The notes under the pieces: model-generated
Seen by the model: the letters and a program-made list of their open reading frames with translations, nothing else
Database searches by the model: none
What the model was told of the DNA's origin: nothing
Source of the DNA: an uncultured Alphaproteobacteria bacterium
GTDB taxonomy: Bacteria; Pseudomonadota; Alphaproteobacteria; HIMB59
Direction: 5' to 3'
Assembly: GCA_902574995.1 (NCBI GenBank)
Contig: CACGPP010000001.1
Span: 124,001-188,000, forward strand
Length of the DNA: 64,000 bases
Shown: positions 34,677-43,644 of the stretch, in pieces
How the letters are laid out: every line of letters begins with the position of its first letter
Numbering within the stretch: the first letter of the stretch is position 1
Translations under genes and position numbers: made by a program

Positions 34677-35804
34677 TTAACCTATAAGGTAATACCAGAG
34701 ATAAGCAATTATAATAGCTGGGATTGCACTGTAGAGTGTTGCAACTATTGCTGCCTTTGCAGATATAGCTATCGCAGGGAAAAGTGCATCACCGTCGTTA
34801 GATATAGAGTTTCCTATTTGTGCGGACATAGGAATTTGACCACTCACATACATGGATGTGATCATAATTTGAGGACCACAGCCAGGAATAAAACCAATTA
34901 GTACAGCCATAAGTGGAATGAATGGACCAAATAGTATTAATGATTCAAATATTAAACCATTAGTTGATAAATCAATTAATTCGTAGACAACAAATGAAAT
35001 AATCACCCAAACAGTAACAAAGCAAGTTGTATCTACAACTTTTCTATAGGAATTTTCGTGTATTGATGCCATTTGAATATCTGTTAGTGGATTCAAAACC
35101 CACAACAAGACACAATATATCGCCAAAATAAATGCCATTACTTCAACCACATTAATTCCAATAAAATTAAAGTTTAGTTCAATGTTAAAAGCATTTAACA
35201 TTCCCAAAATAAATCCAGGTGCTAAAAATAAAAACCAAATATAATAAAACTTATTTGATATTTTGTTTTTAGGTAAATGGGTTGTATTTACATTCTTATT
35301 AATTTTATTTTGTAAAAAATTTTTTGTAAAAGGTTGAGCAACATATCCAGATATTATACCAACTATAAAGGTTACTGGTAGTATGATTAAAGCAGCCTGG
35401 GGTTTTGTTGCAATGAGAAGAAAGGCTGCATCGCCCATAGTACTAATAAGTGCTGCGAGCACACCTCCAAAAGAAACTACTTTTCTTGTAAATAAGCTCA
35501 TTACCATTATTGCTCCACCACAACCAGGTATAACTCCTAACATAGAGCAAATAGGAATTTCAAATTTCTTATTTTGTAAAATTAATTTTTGTAAATTAAA
35601 ATTTCTCTTTTCAAGAATAACGAATAGAAGAAGTGTCACTCCAACAAAACTAGATACAGCTATGTAGGCGTCACTCGATGATGAAATTAAAATACTTCTA
35701 GTCTGTTCAGAAAATAAAAGAAGGAGAATACATATAAAGAGGAAAATTTTTGAAAATCTTAAATATTGAAATTTTCTACTTAATTCTAATACTAATTCTG
35801 TCAT
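34677..35804 (-). CDS. putative manganese/heavy-metal exporter (ArsP_2-like, 10 TM)
   Basis: A 375-residue inner-membrane protein with about ten helices. Two half-repeats are visible: GVIPGCGGAIMVMSLF followed by STMGDAAFLLIA, and GFIPGCGPQIMITSMY followed by NDGDALFPAIA. This is the putative manganese transporter family (PF11449, ArsP_2). The divergent mntR gene supports manganese as cargo. The palindrome at 35808-35823 ends 4 bases before the ATG, so MntR probably acts directly here. There is no clear ribosome site, and the mRNA may have a very short leader. Confidence 0.82.
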   Translation of the reverse strand: MTELVLELSRKFQYLRFSKIFLFICILLLLFSEQTRSILISSSSDAYIAVSSFVGVTLLLFVILEKRNFNLQKLILQNKKFEIPICSMLGVIPGCGGAIMVMSLFTRKVVSFGGVLAALISTMGDAAFLLIATKPQAALIILPVTFIVGIISGYVAQPFTKNFLQNKINKNVNTTHLPKNKISNKFYYIWFLFLAPGFILGMLNAFNIELNFNFIGINVVEVMAFILAIYCVLLWVLNPLTDIQMASIHENSYRKVVDTTCFVTVWVIISFVVYELIDLSTNGLIFESLILFGPFIPLMAVLIGFIPGCGPQIMITSMYVSGQIPMSAQIGNSISNDGDALFPAIAISAKAAIVATLYSAIPAIIIAYLWYYLIG

Positions 35805-35807
35805 ATT

Positions 35808-35823
35808 TTTAGCCTAGGCTAAA
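35808..35823. promoter_or_regulatory. 16-bp perfect palindrome, probable MntR operator
   Basis: TTTAGCCTAGGCTAAA is a perfect inverted repeat with a G+C-containing core in the 93-base space between the exporter and mntR. It lies 4 bases upstream of the exporter start. Its size and symmetry fit a dimeric DtxR/MntR-family operator. Binding by this MntR is inferred from adjacency. Confidence 0.6.
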
Positions 35824-35897
35824 CAATATAGATATAACTAAATATTAGTCAAACAATTCTTTACTTTTAATTGTTAACAAAATAGATTGAACCAGCT

Positions 35898-36305
35898 ATG
35901 AAAAACACTAGATCTAGTGAGCCATATCAATTTTCAAATATTAGAAGTCAAAATAAGAATGAAATATTAGAGGATTATGTTGAGGCTATTCAAGAAATTT
36001 TAAAAAATAAAGGTGATGTTAAAAATGCTGATTTAGCTCAACATTTTGGGGTGTCACAAGCTACTGTTAATAAAAATTTGAAGCGTTTAATAAGTTTTAA
36101 TTTAGCAAAATCTGAACCATACCGTTCGATTTTTTTGACAGAAAAGGGAGAAAAATTAGCCACACAGTCAAAACAAAAGCATGAAATTGTTTATGATTTC
36201 TTAATTAAGTTAGGTGTCTCCAGAAAGACTGCAGAAAATGACAGTGAAGGTATTGAGCATCACGTTAGTGATGAAACACTAAAGTTAATGAAAAAATTTA
36301 AATAA
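35898..36305 (+). CDS. mntR: manganese-responsive transcriptional regulator MntR
   Basis: A 135-residue DtxR/MntR-family repressor. The winged helix-turn-helix is ADLAQHFGVSQATVNKNLKR with wing SIFLTEKGEKLA. The metal-binding and dimer domain has KQKHEIVYDFLIKLGVSRKT and DSEGIEHHVSDETL with the Glu/His ligands. It lacks the SH3-like domain of DtxR, as expected for MntR. It is divergent from the exporter and abuts the end of the permease gene with no spacer. Confidence 0.92.
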   Translation: MKNTRSSEPYQFSNIRSQNKNEILEDYVEAIQEILKNKGDVKNADLAQHFGVSQATVNKNLKRLISFNLAKSEPYRSIFLTEKGEKLATQSKQKHEIVYDFLIKLGVSRKTAENDSEGIEHHVSDETLKLMKKFK

Positions 36306-37874
36306 TTATTTTTTCGTTTTTGACAACATTCTTTTTTCTAGCACATTATCGAACAAATAAATTACGATAGAAAGAAAACAAATAATTGTTAAAGCATGCA
36401 AACTTCCATACTCAAACATTTCATTTGACGAATATTCGTATAGGCTAGTAGCAAGCGTATCAAAATTAAAAGGTCTTAGTAGTAAAGTAATAGGTAACTC
36501 TTTAACAGTATCGACAAATACTAAAAAAAATCCTGCTAATATACTCAACTTTACCTGAGGTAAAATTATTCGAAAATATGTTGTTGACGATCTTCTTCCA
36601 ATTAATCTTGACGCATCATCAACTGATTTTCCAATTTTTTCCATACCTGAGTCTAAAGAATTATTTGATAAAGCAATTAATCTAATTATCAGAGCTAAGG
36701 ACAAGCCCAATAAAGTGGTAGACAAAGATAATGTTGTCAATCGATCAAAATAAAATAAAAAGAAAAGCACTCCTAAAGCTATTACTACACCTGGTATTGC
36801 ATATCCAATATTTATTATTTTTTTGTAATATATAATTTGATTTTTTTTAGTAAATCTTGAGTAATAACTAATAAATACTGAGATTATAGCACATCCAATT
36901 CCAGCAATAACTCCAAGCACGATTGAATTATATAGTGAGTTAAAATAGTTATTAAAATCAATAAAGTTTAAATTATTTAAAAAAGTATAAATTACAAAAA
37001 TAAGAGGCAGAATAAAGCCAAACAAAATAGGTAAGGCTCCTAAGATTAATGTAATTATCCCAATGAACTTTCCTAATTTATATTTTGACCACTGAATATT
37101 TTCATAAGTATTATTATTGAATTTCCTTTTACCTCTTAATTTTTGCTCAAAAAAATATAAGAAACTCATTACTAAAATAATAATTAAGGCCAATAGGAAA
37201 GCTAAAGGCAAGTCATTTAATATCGCTATATAATGAAAAACTCCAACTGAAAGTGTTTGTAAACCAAAAAAATCTGCAACACCAAAATCATTTACTGTTT
37301 CCATCAAAACTAATGCTAGTCCCGCAGCTATTCCAGGTAGGGCCATGGGCAATCCAATTTTAAAAAAACATTGATAGGGATTTTTACCAAGAGTTTTTGC
37401 AGCCTCTATATATCTTGTTGAGAAATTTATGATCGCAATCCTAGTTAGGATATAAACATATGGAAAAAAAGATAAAGAAATTATTAGCGAAGCCACAATA
37501 CTATTTCTTATTGAGAGACCATCATAAAACAAAAATTTGAGATTTATAAAACCACCTGGCTCCAAAATTTCGGCATAAGTATATGCTGAAATATAGGCCG
37601 GAACTGCTAAGGGCAGTATTGCAAATATTTGTAAAAATTTTCGCCCCCAAAATTCGGTCATTGTATTTATCCATGCCAATGGCACACTGATGATTGTTGT
37701 AAAAATACTTACCATTACTATGAGTTTAGTAGACCCAATTAAATATCTATTAATGTAAAGCTCATTGGTTAAAAAAATTGCACTCAAACCATTTGTTATA
37801 ACTAAGGCTATAGGGGTAAGTAGTAAGAAGCTAATAAATAAAAAGAAAAATAATTTAAATAAATTTACTGTCAT
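36306..37874 (-). CDS. ferric-iron-type ABC transporter permease (FbpB/AfuB-like)
   Basis: A 522-residue permease made of two fused BPD transmembrane halves with about twelve helices. Both EAA-type loops can be seen: RYIEAAKTLGKNPYQCFFKI in the first half and VDDASRLIGRRSSTTYFRII in the second. This is the Fe(III)/thiamine permease class. The partner ATPase and binding protein are not in the window. The start overlaps the LysE-like gene stop by four bases (ATGA). Confidence 0.9.
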   Translation of the reverse strand: MTVNLFKLFFFLFISFLLLTPIALVITNGLSAIFLTNELYINRYLIGSTKLIVMVSIFTTIISVPLAWINTMTEFWGRKFLQIFAILPLAVPAYISAYTYAEILEPGGFINLKFLFYDGLSIRNSIVASLIISLSFFPYVYILTRIAIINFSTRYIEAAKTLGKNPYQCFFKIGLPMALPGIAAGLALVLMETVNDFGVADFFGLQTLSVGVFHYIAILNDLPLAFLLALIIILVMSFLYFFEQKLRGKRKFNNNTYENIQWSKYKLGKFIGIITLILGALPILFGFILPLIFVIYTFLNNLNFIDFNNYFNSLYNSIVLGVIAGIGCAIISVFISYYSRFTKKNQIIYYKKIINIGYAIPGVVIALGVLFFLFYFDRLTTLSLSTTLLGLSLALIIRLIALSNNSLDSGMEKIGKSVDDASRLIGRRSSTTYFRIILPQVKLSILAGFFLVFVDTVKELPITLLLRPFNFDTLATSLYEYSSNEMFEYGSLHALTIICFLSIVIYLFDNVLEKRMLSKTKK

Positions 37875-38467
37875 AAAATTATATAAAAAACACAGCCTAG
37901 TAACAATAGAGCCATGACTCTATTAAAATAAATAATTTTTCTTTTATCATTTAGATATTTTCTAAATGAGTGTCCAATAGCAGCCCAAACTACAGCACTA
38001 GTTGATGTTGAAATTATAAAACAAATAAAGATTAAAATAAATTCCTCAAAATATGAGAATTTATTTTGTATAAAAATTGCAGAACTAGACATGGAAACAC
38101 TTACAGCTTTAGGATTTATTAACTGAAAAAAATAAATATCTTTAAATGTAAATCTTTTTTTATTATTATTGTCTGAAAATTCAGTTGAAATAAAAATTTT
38201 ATAAGCCAGATAAGTTAAAAAGATCGTGGCTACAATTTTTATAAAATTCTTAAAATATGGATAGTTTTCATAAATCTCTCCTATTCCTAATAAGCAAAGA
38301 GTTAAAACCGATAAAAATCCAAAAAAGACACCTAACATAAGTGGAATTGTTGCTTTAAAACCATAATTAACAGCGTTTGTTGAAAGAATTATATTATTAG
38401 GTCCCGGTGTAATGGCAGCAGTCATTGCAAAAGTAAGTATGGGCGCCATAAAGTAAATGTATTCCAA
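37871..38467 (-). CDS. LysE/RhtB-family amino-acid exporter
   Basis: A 198-residue membrane protein with about six helices. The hallmark AAITPGPNNIILSTNAVNYG near the N-terminus and QLINPKAVSVSMS in the middle identify the LysE/RhtB family. A TTG start at 38467 places the TPGPNN motif at the family's usual distance; an ATG at 38449 is the alternative. Cargo is probably an amino acid. It is translationally linked to the permease gene downstream. Confidence 0.88.
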   Translation of the reverse strand: MEYIYFMAPILTFAMTAAITPGPNNIILSTNAVNYGFKATIPLMLGVFFGFLSVLTLCLLGIGEIYENYPYFKNFIKIVATIFLTYLAYKIFISTEFSDNNNKKRFTFKDIYFFQLINPKAVSVSMSSSAIFIQNKFSYFEEFILIFICFIISTSTSAVVWAAIGHSFRKYLNDKRKIIYFNRVMALLLLGCVFYIIL

Positions 38468-38564
38468 AGTATCGAGATATTATTCTTAAATTTAAATAAA
38501 TACACAATTAGTTATCAATTTGCCTAATTTGTCTTAATAATATAAGTAAATAAGATTATTTTAA

Positions 38565-38650
38565 GGCGTTGTGGCGGAATGGTAGACGCGCCGGATTCAA
38601 AATCCGGTGAGGGCAACCTCGTGAGAGTTCGAGTCTCTCCAGCGCTACCA
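38565..38650 (+). tRNA. tRNA-Leu (anticodon CAA)
   Basis: An 86-base class II tRNA beginning GGCGTTGTGGCGGAATGGTA. The acceptor stem pairs GGCGTTG with CAGCGCT (G-U pairs included), with discriminator A and an encoded CCA. The anticodon stem CCGGA/TCCGG encloses TTCAAAA, giving CAA. The long variable arm (GAGGGCAACCTC region) is typical of Leu tRNAs, and the T arm has GTTCGAGTC. Confidence 0.96.
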
Positions 38651-38665
38651 ACAATAAATAAAATT

Positions 38666-39136
38666 ATGAAAAATATTAAAAATTTAACGGCCGTTTTCTC
38701 ATTATTTGCCACAGGTATTACGATTGTAACAAATGGAACAAATAGAAAACAATTTTTTGGTTGTACAGTCAACTCTTTCTCAAGCCTTTCTCTTGTCCCT
38801 CCAAAGTTTTTATTTTGTCTTGGAAATGAAAATTTAAATTTAAAAAGTTTTAAATTAAATAGTCCTTTAAATGTAAATTTTTTAGCTAAATCTCAACTTA
38901 ATTTATCTAATAAATTTGCTGGATCATTAGAGAAGAGGTGGGTGAATACAAAATATAAAATTGCGAATAATAAAGTTCCTTTCTTTCCGGAGTCTTTGGG
39001 ACTATTAGAGGCAAAAGTTGAAAAAAAAGTTATATCAGGCGATCATACAATAATCATATGTTTAATAACAAACTGTATAAAATTAAATACCAAAAAACCC
39101 CTTATTTATTATAAGAGCAAATATCACACCGTTTAA
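38666..39136 (+). CDS. flavin reductase-like FMN-binding protein
   Basis: A 156-residue protein of the flavin-reductase (HpaC/RutF-like) split-barrel family. The N-terminus LTAVFSLFATGITIVT and GCTVNSFSSLSLVPPKFLFC form the FMN-binding region, and GDHTIIICLITNC is the later core strand. It supplies reduced flavin to a monooxygenase or acts alone. The ATG at 38666 is chosen because earlier in-frame starts lie inside the tRNA gene. It is probably co-transcribed with the tRNA and ribF. Confidence 0.85.
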   Translation: MKNIKNLTAVFSLFATGITIVTNGTNRKQFFGCTVNSFSSLSLVPPKFLFCLGNENLNLKSFKLNSPLNVNFLAKSQLNLSNKFAGSLEKRWVNTKYKIANNKVPFFPESLGLLEAKVEKKVISGDHTIIICLITNCIKLNTKKPLIYYKSKYHTV

Positions 39137-39144
39137 TTCTTTCT

Positions 39145-40080
39145 ATGAAATATATCAATAGTAGTTTTGAAGAAATTAATATCGATGAAAACCTGTGCTT
39201 AACAATAGGTAACTTTGATGGTATTCATAAAGGCCATAGAGAGATAATTAAAAACTTAATACAAAAAACTAAAATATGTAAATCTAAATCTGCTATTATA
39301 TCATTCACACCACATCCAAAAATTTATTTTAAAAAACAAAATAATTTTATGATTAATTCTCAATTAAAAAAAAAAGAGATTTTAGAGAGTTTAGGTTTAG
39401 ACTATTTAATTGACTTACATTTTAATAAAAAATTTACTCAACTAAATCATCTAGAATTCGAAGATAAAATTTTATTAGAAAAGCTTAATACCAAAAAAAT
39501 TTTAATAGGAAGAGACTTCCAGTATGGGAATCAAAGAAAAGGAAACATAGAGACCTTAAGAAAATTTTGTGAGAAAAATAATATTCAACTAAACGAAATT
39601 GATCTCATTTTCGATGAGCAAAATAATAACAAAATTTCTTCAAGTAAAATAAGAGAAAATCTTAATTTAGGAAATATTGAATTAGCAAATAAAGATTTGA
39701 AAAGAAAATTTAGTATTTCTGGTAAAGTTATCAAAGGCGATCAGAGAGGTCGTTCAATTGGTATCCCCACAGCCAATATTGAGTACCCTCTCAATACAAT
39801 TATTATTCCATACGGTGTTTATGCTGTAGAGACCACGATTGATGGAAATACTTATTTTGGTATTGTTAATTTTGGTATAAGACCAACTTTTAATAAAGAA
39901 AAGCCAATTGTTGAGGCCTATTTGTTTGATTTTGACAATAATATTTATGATAAGAATATAGAATTATTTTTTTATAAACAGATTAGACAAGAGAAAAAAT
40001 TTAATGGTATAAAAGAATTATTAAATCAAATCAATTTAGATATCGCTGAAGCAAAAAAAATATTAAATTATGGAAATTAA
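39145..40080 (+). CDS. ribF: bifunctional riboflavin kinase/FAD synthetase
   Basis: Makes FMN and FAD from riboflavin. The 311-residue protein has an N-terminal adenylyltransferase domain (LTIGNFDGIHKGHREII; SFTPHPKIYF; ILIGRDFQYGNQRKGN; SSSKIRENL) and a C-terminal kinase domain (KGDQRGRSIGIPTANIEYP; PYGVYAVETTIDG; NFGIRPTF). It sits next to a flavin reductase and overlaps ileS by 11 bases, the common ribF-ileS-lspA order. Confidence 0.97.
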   Translation: MKYINSSFEEINIDENLCLTIGNFDGIHKGHREIIKNLIQKTKICKSKSAIISFTPHPKIYFKKQNNFMINSQLKKKEILESLGLDYLIDLHFNKKFTQLNHLEFEDKILLEKLNTKKILIGRDFQYGNQRKGNIETLRKFCEKNNIQLNEIDLIFDEQNNNKISSSKIRENLNLGNIELANKDLKRKFSISGKVIKGDQRGRSIGIPTANIEYPLNTIIIPYGVYAVETTIDGNTYFGIVNFGIRPTFNKEKPIVEAYLFDFDNNIYDKNIELFFYKQIRQEKKFNGIKELLNQINLDIAEAKKILNYGN

Positions 40081-42850
40081 AGACTCTATTACTCTTCCAA
40101 AGACTGGATTTTCTATGAAAGCTGACTTGCCTAAAAAAGAGCCGCATATTTTAGATGAATGGCTTAAAAATGACATATATAAAAAATTAAGAGAACAATC
40201 CAATTCTAAAGAAAAATTTATTCTTCACGACGGACCTCCTTATGCAAATGGTCATCTTCATATGGGTCATGCCCTTAATAAAATTTTAAAAGATATAATT
40301 GTAAAATATCAACAACTTCTTAATAAAAACTCTATTTATGTTCCAGGATGGGATTGTCACGGACTACCTATTGAATGGAAAATAGAGGAGGAATACAGAG
40401 CTAAAAAGAAAAATAAAGACGATGTACCTGTGATTGAATTCAGAAAACAGTGTCGAGATTTTGCTAATAAGTGGATATCTATTCAAAAAAAAGAATTCCA
40501 AAGATTGGGAGTAATTGGTGATTGGGATAACCCATACACAACTATGCATTTTCATGCTGAGGCACAAATAGTAAGAGAATTAGGAAAGTTTCTCAAAAAT
40601 GGTGGTATTTATAAAGGACACAGACCAGTTTTATGGTCAGTTATAGAAAAAACAGCACTTGCAGATGCAGAGGTTGAATATCATGATCATAAATCAACAA
40701 TAATATATGCTTGCTTTCCAATTTCAAAAACTGATAACGATAAATTAAAAGAGCACTCTATTGTTATTTGGACAACTACTCCTTGGACTATACCAGGGAA
40801 TAGAGCTCTGGCAGTTCATAACGATATTGAATACAAATCTTTAAATTTAAAAATAAATGATGGAACCAAAAACGTTATTATAGCTAGCGATTTGGTTGAG
40901 TCATTTATTAAAGAAAATAAAATTGAGGAATATAAAGTTAATTTTTCCATCAAAGGTAATGAATTAACAAATACTTTTTGTAAACACACTTTATACGACT
41001 CTGGATATAATTTTGAAGTTCCTATTCTTCATGGTGATTTTGTAACTACTGAACAAGGTACTGGCATAGTTCATATTTGTCCAGTACATGGGATGGATGA
41101 TTTTATTTTGGGTAAACAACATGATTTAGAATTACCCATGACAATAAATGAAAGTGGAATATATTATGATCATATTCCTGTATTTAATGGCCAACACATT
41201 TTTAAAGTTGATCAAAATGTTTGTGATGAAATAAAAAAAAACAATAATCTTATATCGCAAGGTATTTTAGTTCATAGCTATCCTCATTCTTGGAGATCTA
41301 AAGCCCCCTTGGTATATAAAAATACATCACAATGGTTTATCTCAATGGATACAAACGATTTAAGAACAAAAGCACTTAAAGCTATTGATGAAACTGATTT
41401 TTTCCCAAAACAAGGAAAAAAAAGATTAAGAAGTATGATACAGGACCGTCCGGATTGGTGCGTGTCGAGACAAAGAGTTTGGGGTGTGCCTTTACCAATA
41501 TTTGTCAATAAAAAAACAGGTGAACCTCTGCGCGATCAAAATATTATTGAAAAAATTGCAAAGATTTATGAATTAGAGGGAGGAGATGCCTGGTTTAATT
41601 CCGAACCCTCAAGATTTTTATCACCTGAATATGACCCAAATGATTTTGAACAAGTAAAAGATGTCGTTGAAGTTTGGTTTGATAGTGGTTCAACTCATTC
41701 TTATGTATTAGAGGCTAGAGAGGATCTTCACTGGCCAGCATCGATGTATTTAGAGGGCTCAGACCAACATAGAGGTTGGTTTCACTCCTCATTACTTGAG
41801 TCGTGCGGAACAAGAGACAAGGCACCTTTTGAAAGTATTTTATCACATGGCTTTGTTGTGGATGGTAAAGGTAGAAAAATGTCTAAGTCAGTCGGAAACG
41901 TTATTTCCCCAGATGAAATAATCAATAAATACGGCGCAGATATATTGCGTATTTGGGTTGTTGCATCAGATTATTCTGAGGATTTAAAAATTGATAATCA
42001 GATTATCAACTACCAAATAGACTCTTACAGAAAAATAAGAAACACACTAAGATTCCTTTTAGGAAATCTTAATAACTTTAATAAACAAAATTTAGTTGAC
42101 CCAGAAGAAATGCCTGAATTAGAAAGGTATCTCTTAACGCGAATTTCAAGCCTTAATGAAAAACTTAAAGAATTAGTTTCAAAACATGATTATCATGCGA
42201 TTTACACTGCTTTACTAAATTTCTGCACTCTTGAGCTATCAGCATTTTATTTTGATATTAGAAAGGACTCTTTATATTGTGATGATATAAAAAGTCTAAA
42301 AAGAAGATCAACTTCAACATGCCTACATATTACATTTGAGTTTTTAACAAAATGGCTCTCACCAATACTTTCATTTACATGTGAGGAAGCATGGAAATCT
42401 AGGAGTTATAATAACGATGAAAGTATTTTACTACAAAATGTTAGAGATGATGAATTTACATATAGGAATGTTTCACTTGAAAAAGTTTTTGATGAACTTA
42501 AAAGAGTTAGAAAAAGTGTTACATCAGCTTTAGAGTTGAAGAGAAATGAAAAATTAATTGGCTCAAGCCTTCAAGCAAAAGTTATTTTATTTTTATCTCA
42601 TGATACAAGAAAAATTATTAAAGATTTAGATCTAGCAGAGATGTGTATTGTTAGTAATGTAGTAATTCAAGATTTAGCCAATAAATCTAGGGAAGCAATA
42701 AATTTTGAGGATGAAGAGGTTTATGTAGAGATTAAATTATCTGATGGAAAAAAATGTGAACGTTGCTGGACAGTTCTAACAGAAGTATCAAATAATAAAA
42801 ATAATTTGTGTAATCGATGTGAAGATGTTTGGAAATCTTTTCAAAAATAA
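40070..42850 (+). CDS. ileS: isoleucyl-tRNA synthetase
   Basis: A 926-residue class Ia synthetase. The HIGH region is DGPPYANGHLHMGHALNK, the editing domain includes VIWTTTPWTIPGNRALA, and the SWCVSRQR region is present as DWCVSRQRVWG. The KMSKS loop is GRKMSKSVGN, and the C-terminal zinc site is CERCW...CNRCE. This is the bacterial type of IleRS by length and zinc finger. It overlaps ribF and lspA. Confidence 0.98.
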   Translation: MEIKDSITLPKTGFSMKADLPKKEPHILDEWLKNDIYKKLREQSNSKEKFILHDGPPYANGHLHMGHALNKILKDIIVKYQQLLNKNSIYVPGWDCHGLPIEWKIEEEYRAKKKNKDDVPVIEFRKQCRDFANKWISIQKKEFQRLGVIGDWDNPYTTMHFHAEAQIVRELGKFLKNGGIYKGHRPVLWSVIEKTALADAEVEYHDHKSTIIYACFPISKTDNDKLKEHSIVIWTTTPWTIPGNRALAVHNDIEYKSLNLKINDGTKNVIIASDLVESFIKENKIEEYKVNFSIKGNELTNTFCKHTLYDSGYNFEVPILHGDFVTTEQGTGIVHICPVHGMDDFILGKQHDLELPMTINESGIYYDHIPVFNGQHIFKVDQNVCDEIKKNNNLISQGILVHSYPHSWRSKAPLVYKNTSQWFISMDTNDLRTKALKAIDETDFFPKQGKKRLRSMIQDRPDWCVSRQRVWGVPLPIFVNKKTGEPLRDQNIIEKIAKIYELEGGDAWFNSEPSRFLSPEYDPNDFEQVKDVVEVWFDSGSTHSYVLEAREDLHWPASMYLEGSDQHRGWFHSSLLESCGTRDKAPFESILSHGFVVDGKGRKMSKSVGNVISPDEIINKYGADILRIWVVASDYSEDLKIDNQIINYQIDSYRKIRNTLRFLLGNLNNFNKQNLVDPEEMPELERYLLTRISSLNEKLKELVSKHDYHAIYTALLNFCTLELSAFYFDIRKDSLYCDDIKSLKRRSTSTCLHITFEFLTKWLSPILSFTCEEAWKSRSYNNDESILLQNVRDDEFTYRNVSLEKVFDELKRVRKSVTSALELKRNEKLIGSSLQAKVILFLSHDTRKIIKDLDLAEMCIVSNVVIQDLANKSREAINFEDEEVYVEIKLSDGKKCERCWTVLTEVSNNKNNLCNRCEDVWKSFQK

Positions 42851-43310
42851 ATCAAATATTGGTTTAATTTACTTATTTGTTTTTCTTGTGATCTTAGATC
42901 AACTTACAAAATACCTTGTAATACAAAATTTTGATTTATATGAGTCAGTAGAACTTCTTCCAGTTTTCAATTTAACGTTTATTGTAAACTATGGGTTTGC
43001 ATTTGGGTTTTTAAATAACCCATCTATAAATCAAATATTAGTCTCAATAGTAATACTATTGATAATTATATATTTTTTATATTTACTATTAAAAACCCAA
43101 GATAAGATATTTAGATTATCACTTGTTTTTATCTTATCAGGAGCAATCGGTAATTTTATAGACAGAATAATTAGGGGTTTTGTTATTGATTTTATTGACA
43201 TATATTTAGGAGCACTTCATTGGCCAGCATTTAATATAGCTGATAGCTGCATATCAATTGGATTTGTAATATTGATGATAAATATTTTATTTTTAAACAA
43301 AAAATTATGA
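42825..43310 (+). CDS. lspA: lipoprotein signal peptidase
   Basis: Cleaves prolipoprotein signal peptides at the inner membrane. The protein has 161 residues from ATG 42825 (a GTG at 42819 adds two) and four helices. LVILDQLTKYLVIQN, FIVNYGFAFGFL, the first catalytic Asp in NFIDRIIRGFVIDFI, and the second in FNIADSCISIG are the family blocks. It overlaps the ileS end by about 26 bases and the DUF3035 gene by four (ATGA). Confidence 0.95.
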   Translation: MFGNLFKNKSNIGLIYLFVFLVILDQLTKYLVIQNFDLYESVELLPVFNLTFIVNYGFAFGFLNNPSINQILVSIVILLIIIYFLYLLLKTQDKIFRLSLVFILSGAIGNFIDRIIRGFVIDFIDIYLGALHWPAFNIADSCISIGFVILMINILFLNKKL

Positions 43311-43618
43311 AAAATTTCTTTGTAATAGTATTAATGATTTTTGTAATTTCTTGTCAAAGAGAACTAAAAAATCAAGTAGGGATGAGTTATAACAAAAAAT
43401 TAATTATTCCACCTACAAGTGATTTACCCCTTCCAGGCTCAAAGGAGATAAATAATAATTTAAAAACAAACGACAACACTGTTATTAATTCAATCCTTAA
43501 CCAAACTCAGGCAAAAAACGCTGACCCAGCAATCATTGATAAGATTGATGGTGATAGTGGATATAAGACTGATGAAAATCTATTTCAAAAATTATTTAAA
43601 GGTAAAAGTAAAAGATAA
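43307..43618 (+). CDS. DUF3035/BamF-like lipoprotein
   Basis: A 103-residue protein with a short signal and lipobox (IVLMIFVISCQRE), then the PP-rich block KLIIPPTSDLPLPG that marks DUF3035 proteins, called BamF in some alphaproteobacteria as a component of the outer-membrane assembly complex. The remaining tail is low-complexity and Asn/Asp-rich. It overlaps lspA by four bases, the usual alphaproteobacterial order. Confidence 0.75.
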   Translation: MKNFFVIVLMIFVISCQRELKNQVGMSYNKKLIIPPTSDLPLPGSKEINNNLKTNDNTVINSILNQTQAKNADPAIIDKIDGDSGYKTDENLFQKLFKGKSKR

Positions 43619-43644
43619 AACTATATTCTTCTTAGGAGATAAAT

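Noticed and set aside
38579..38665. Flavin reductase start inside the tRNA-Leu gene
   Set aside because: The in-frame extension translates the tRNA; the ATG at 38666 gives the normal family N-terminus.
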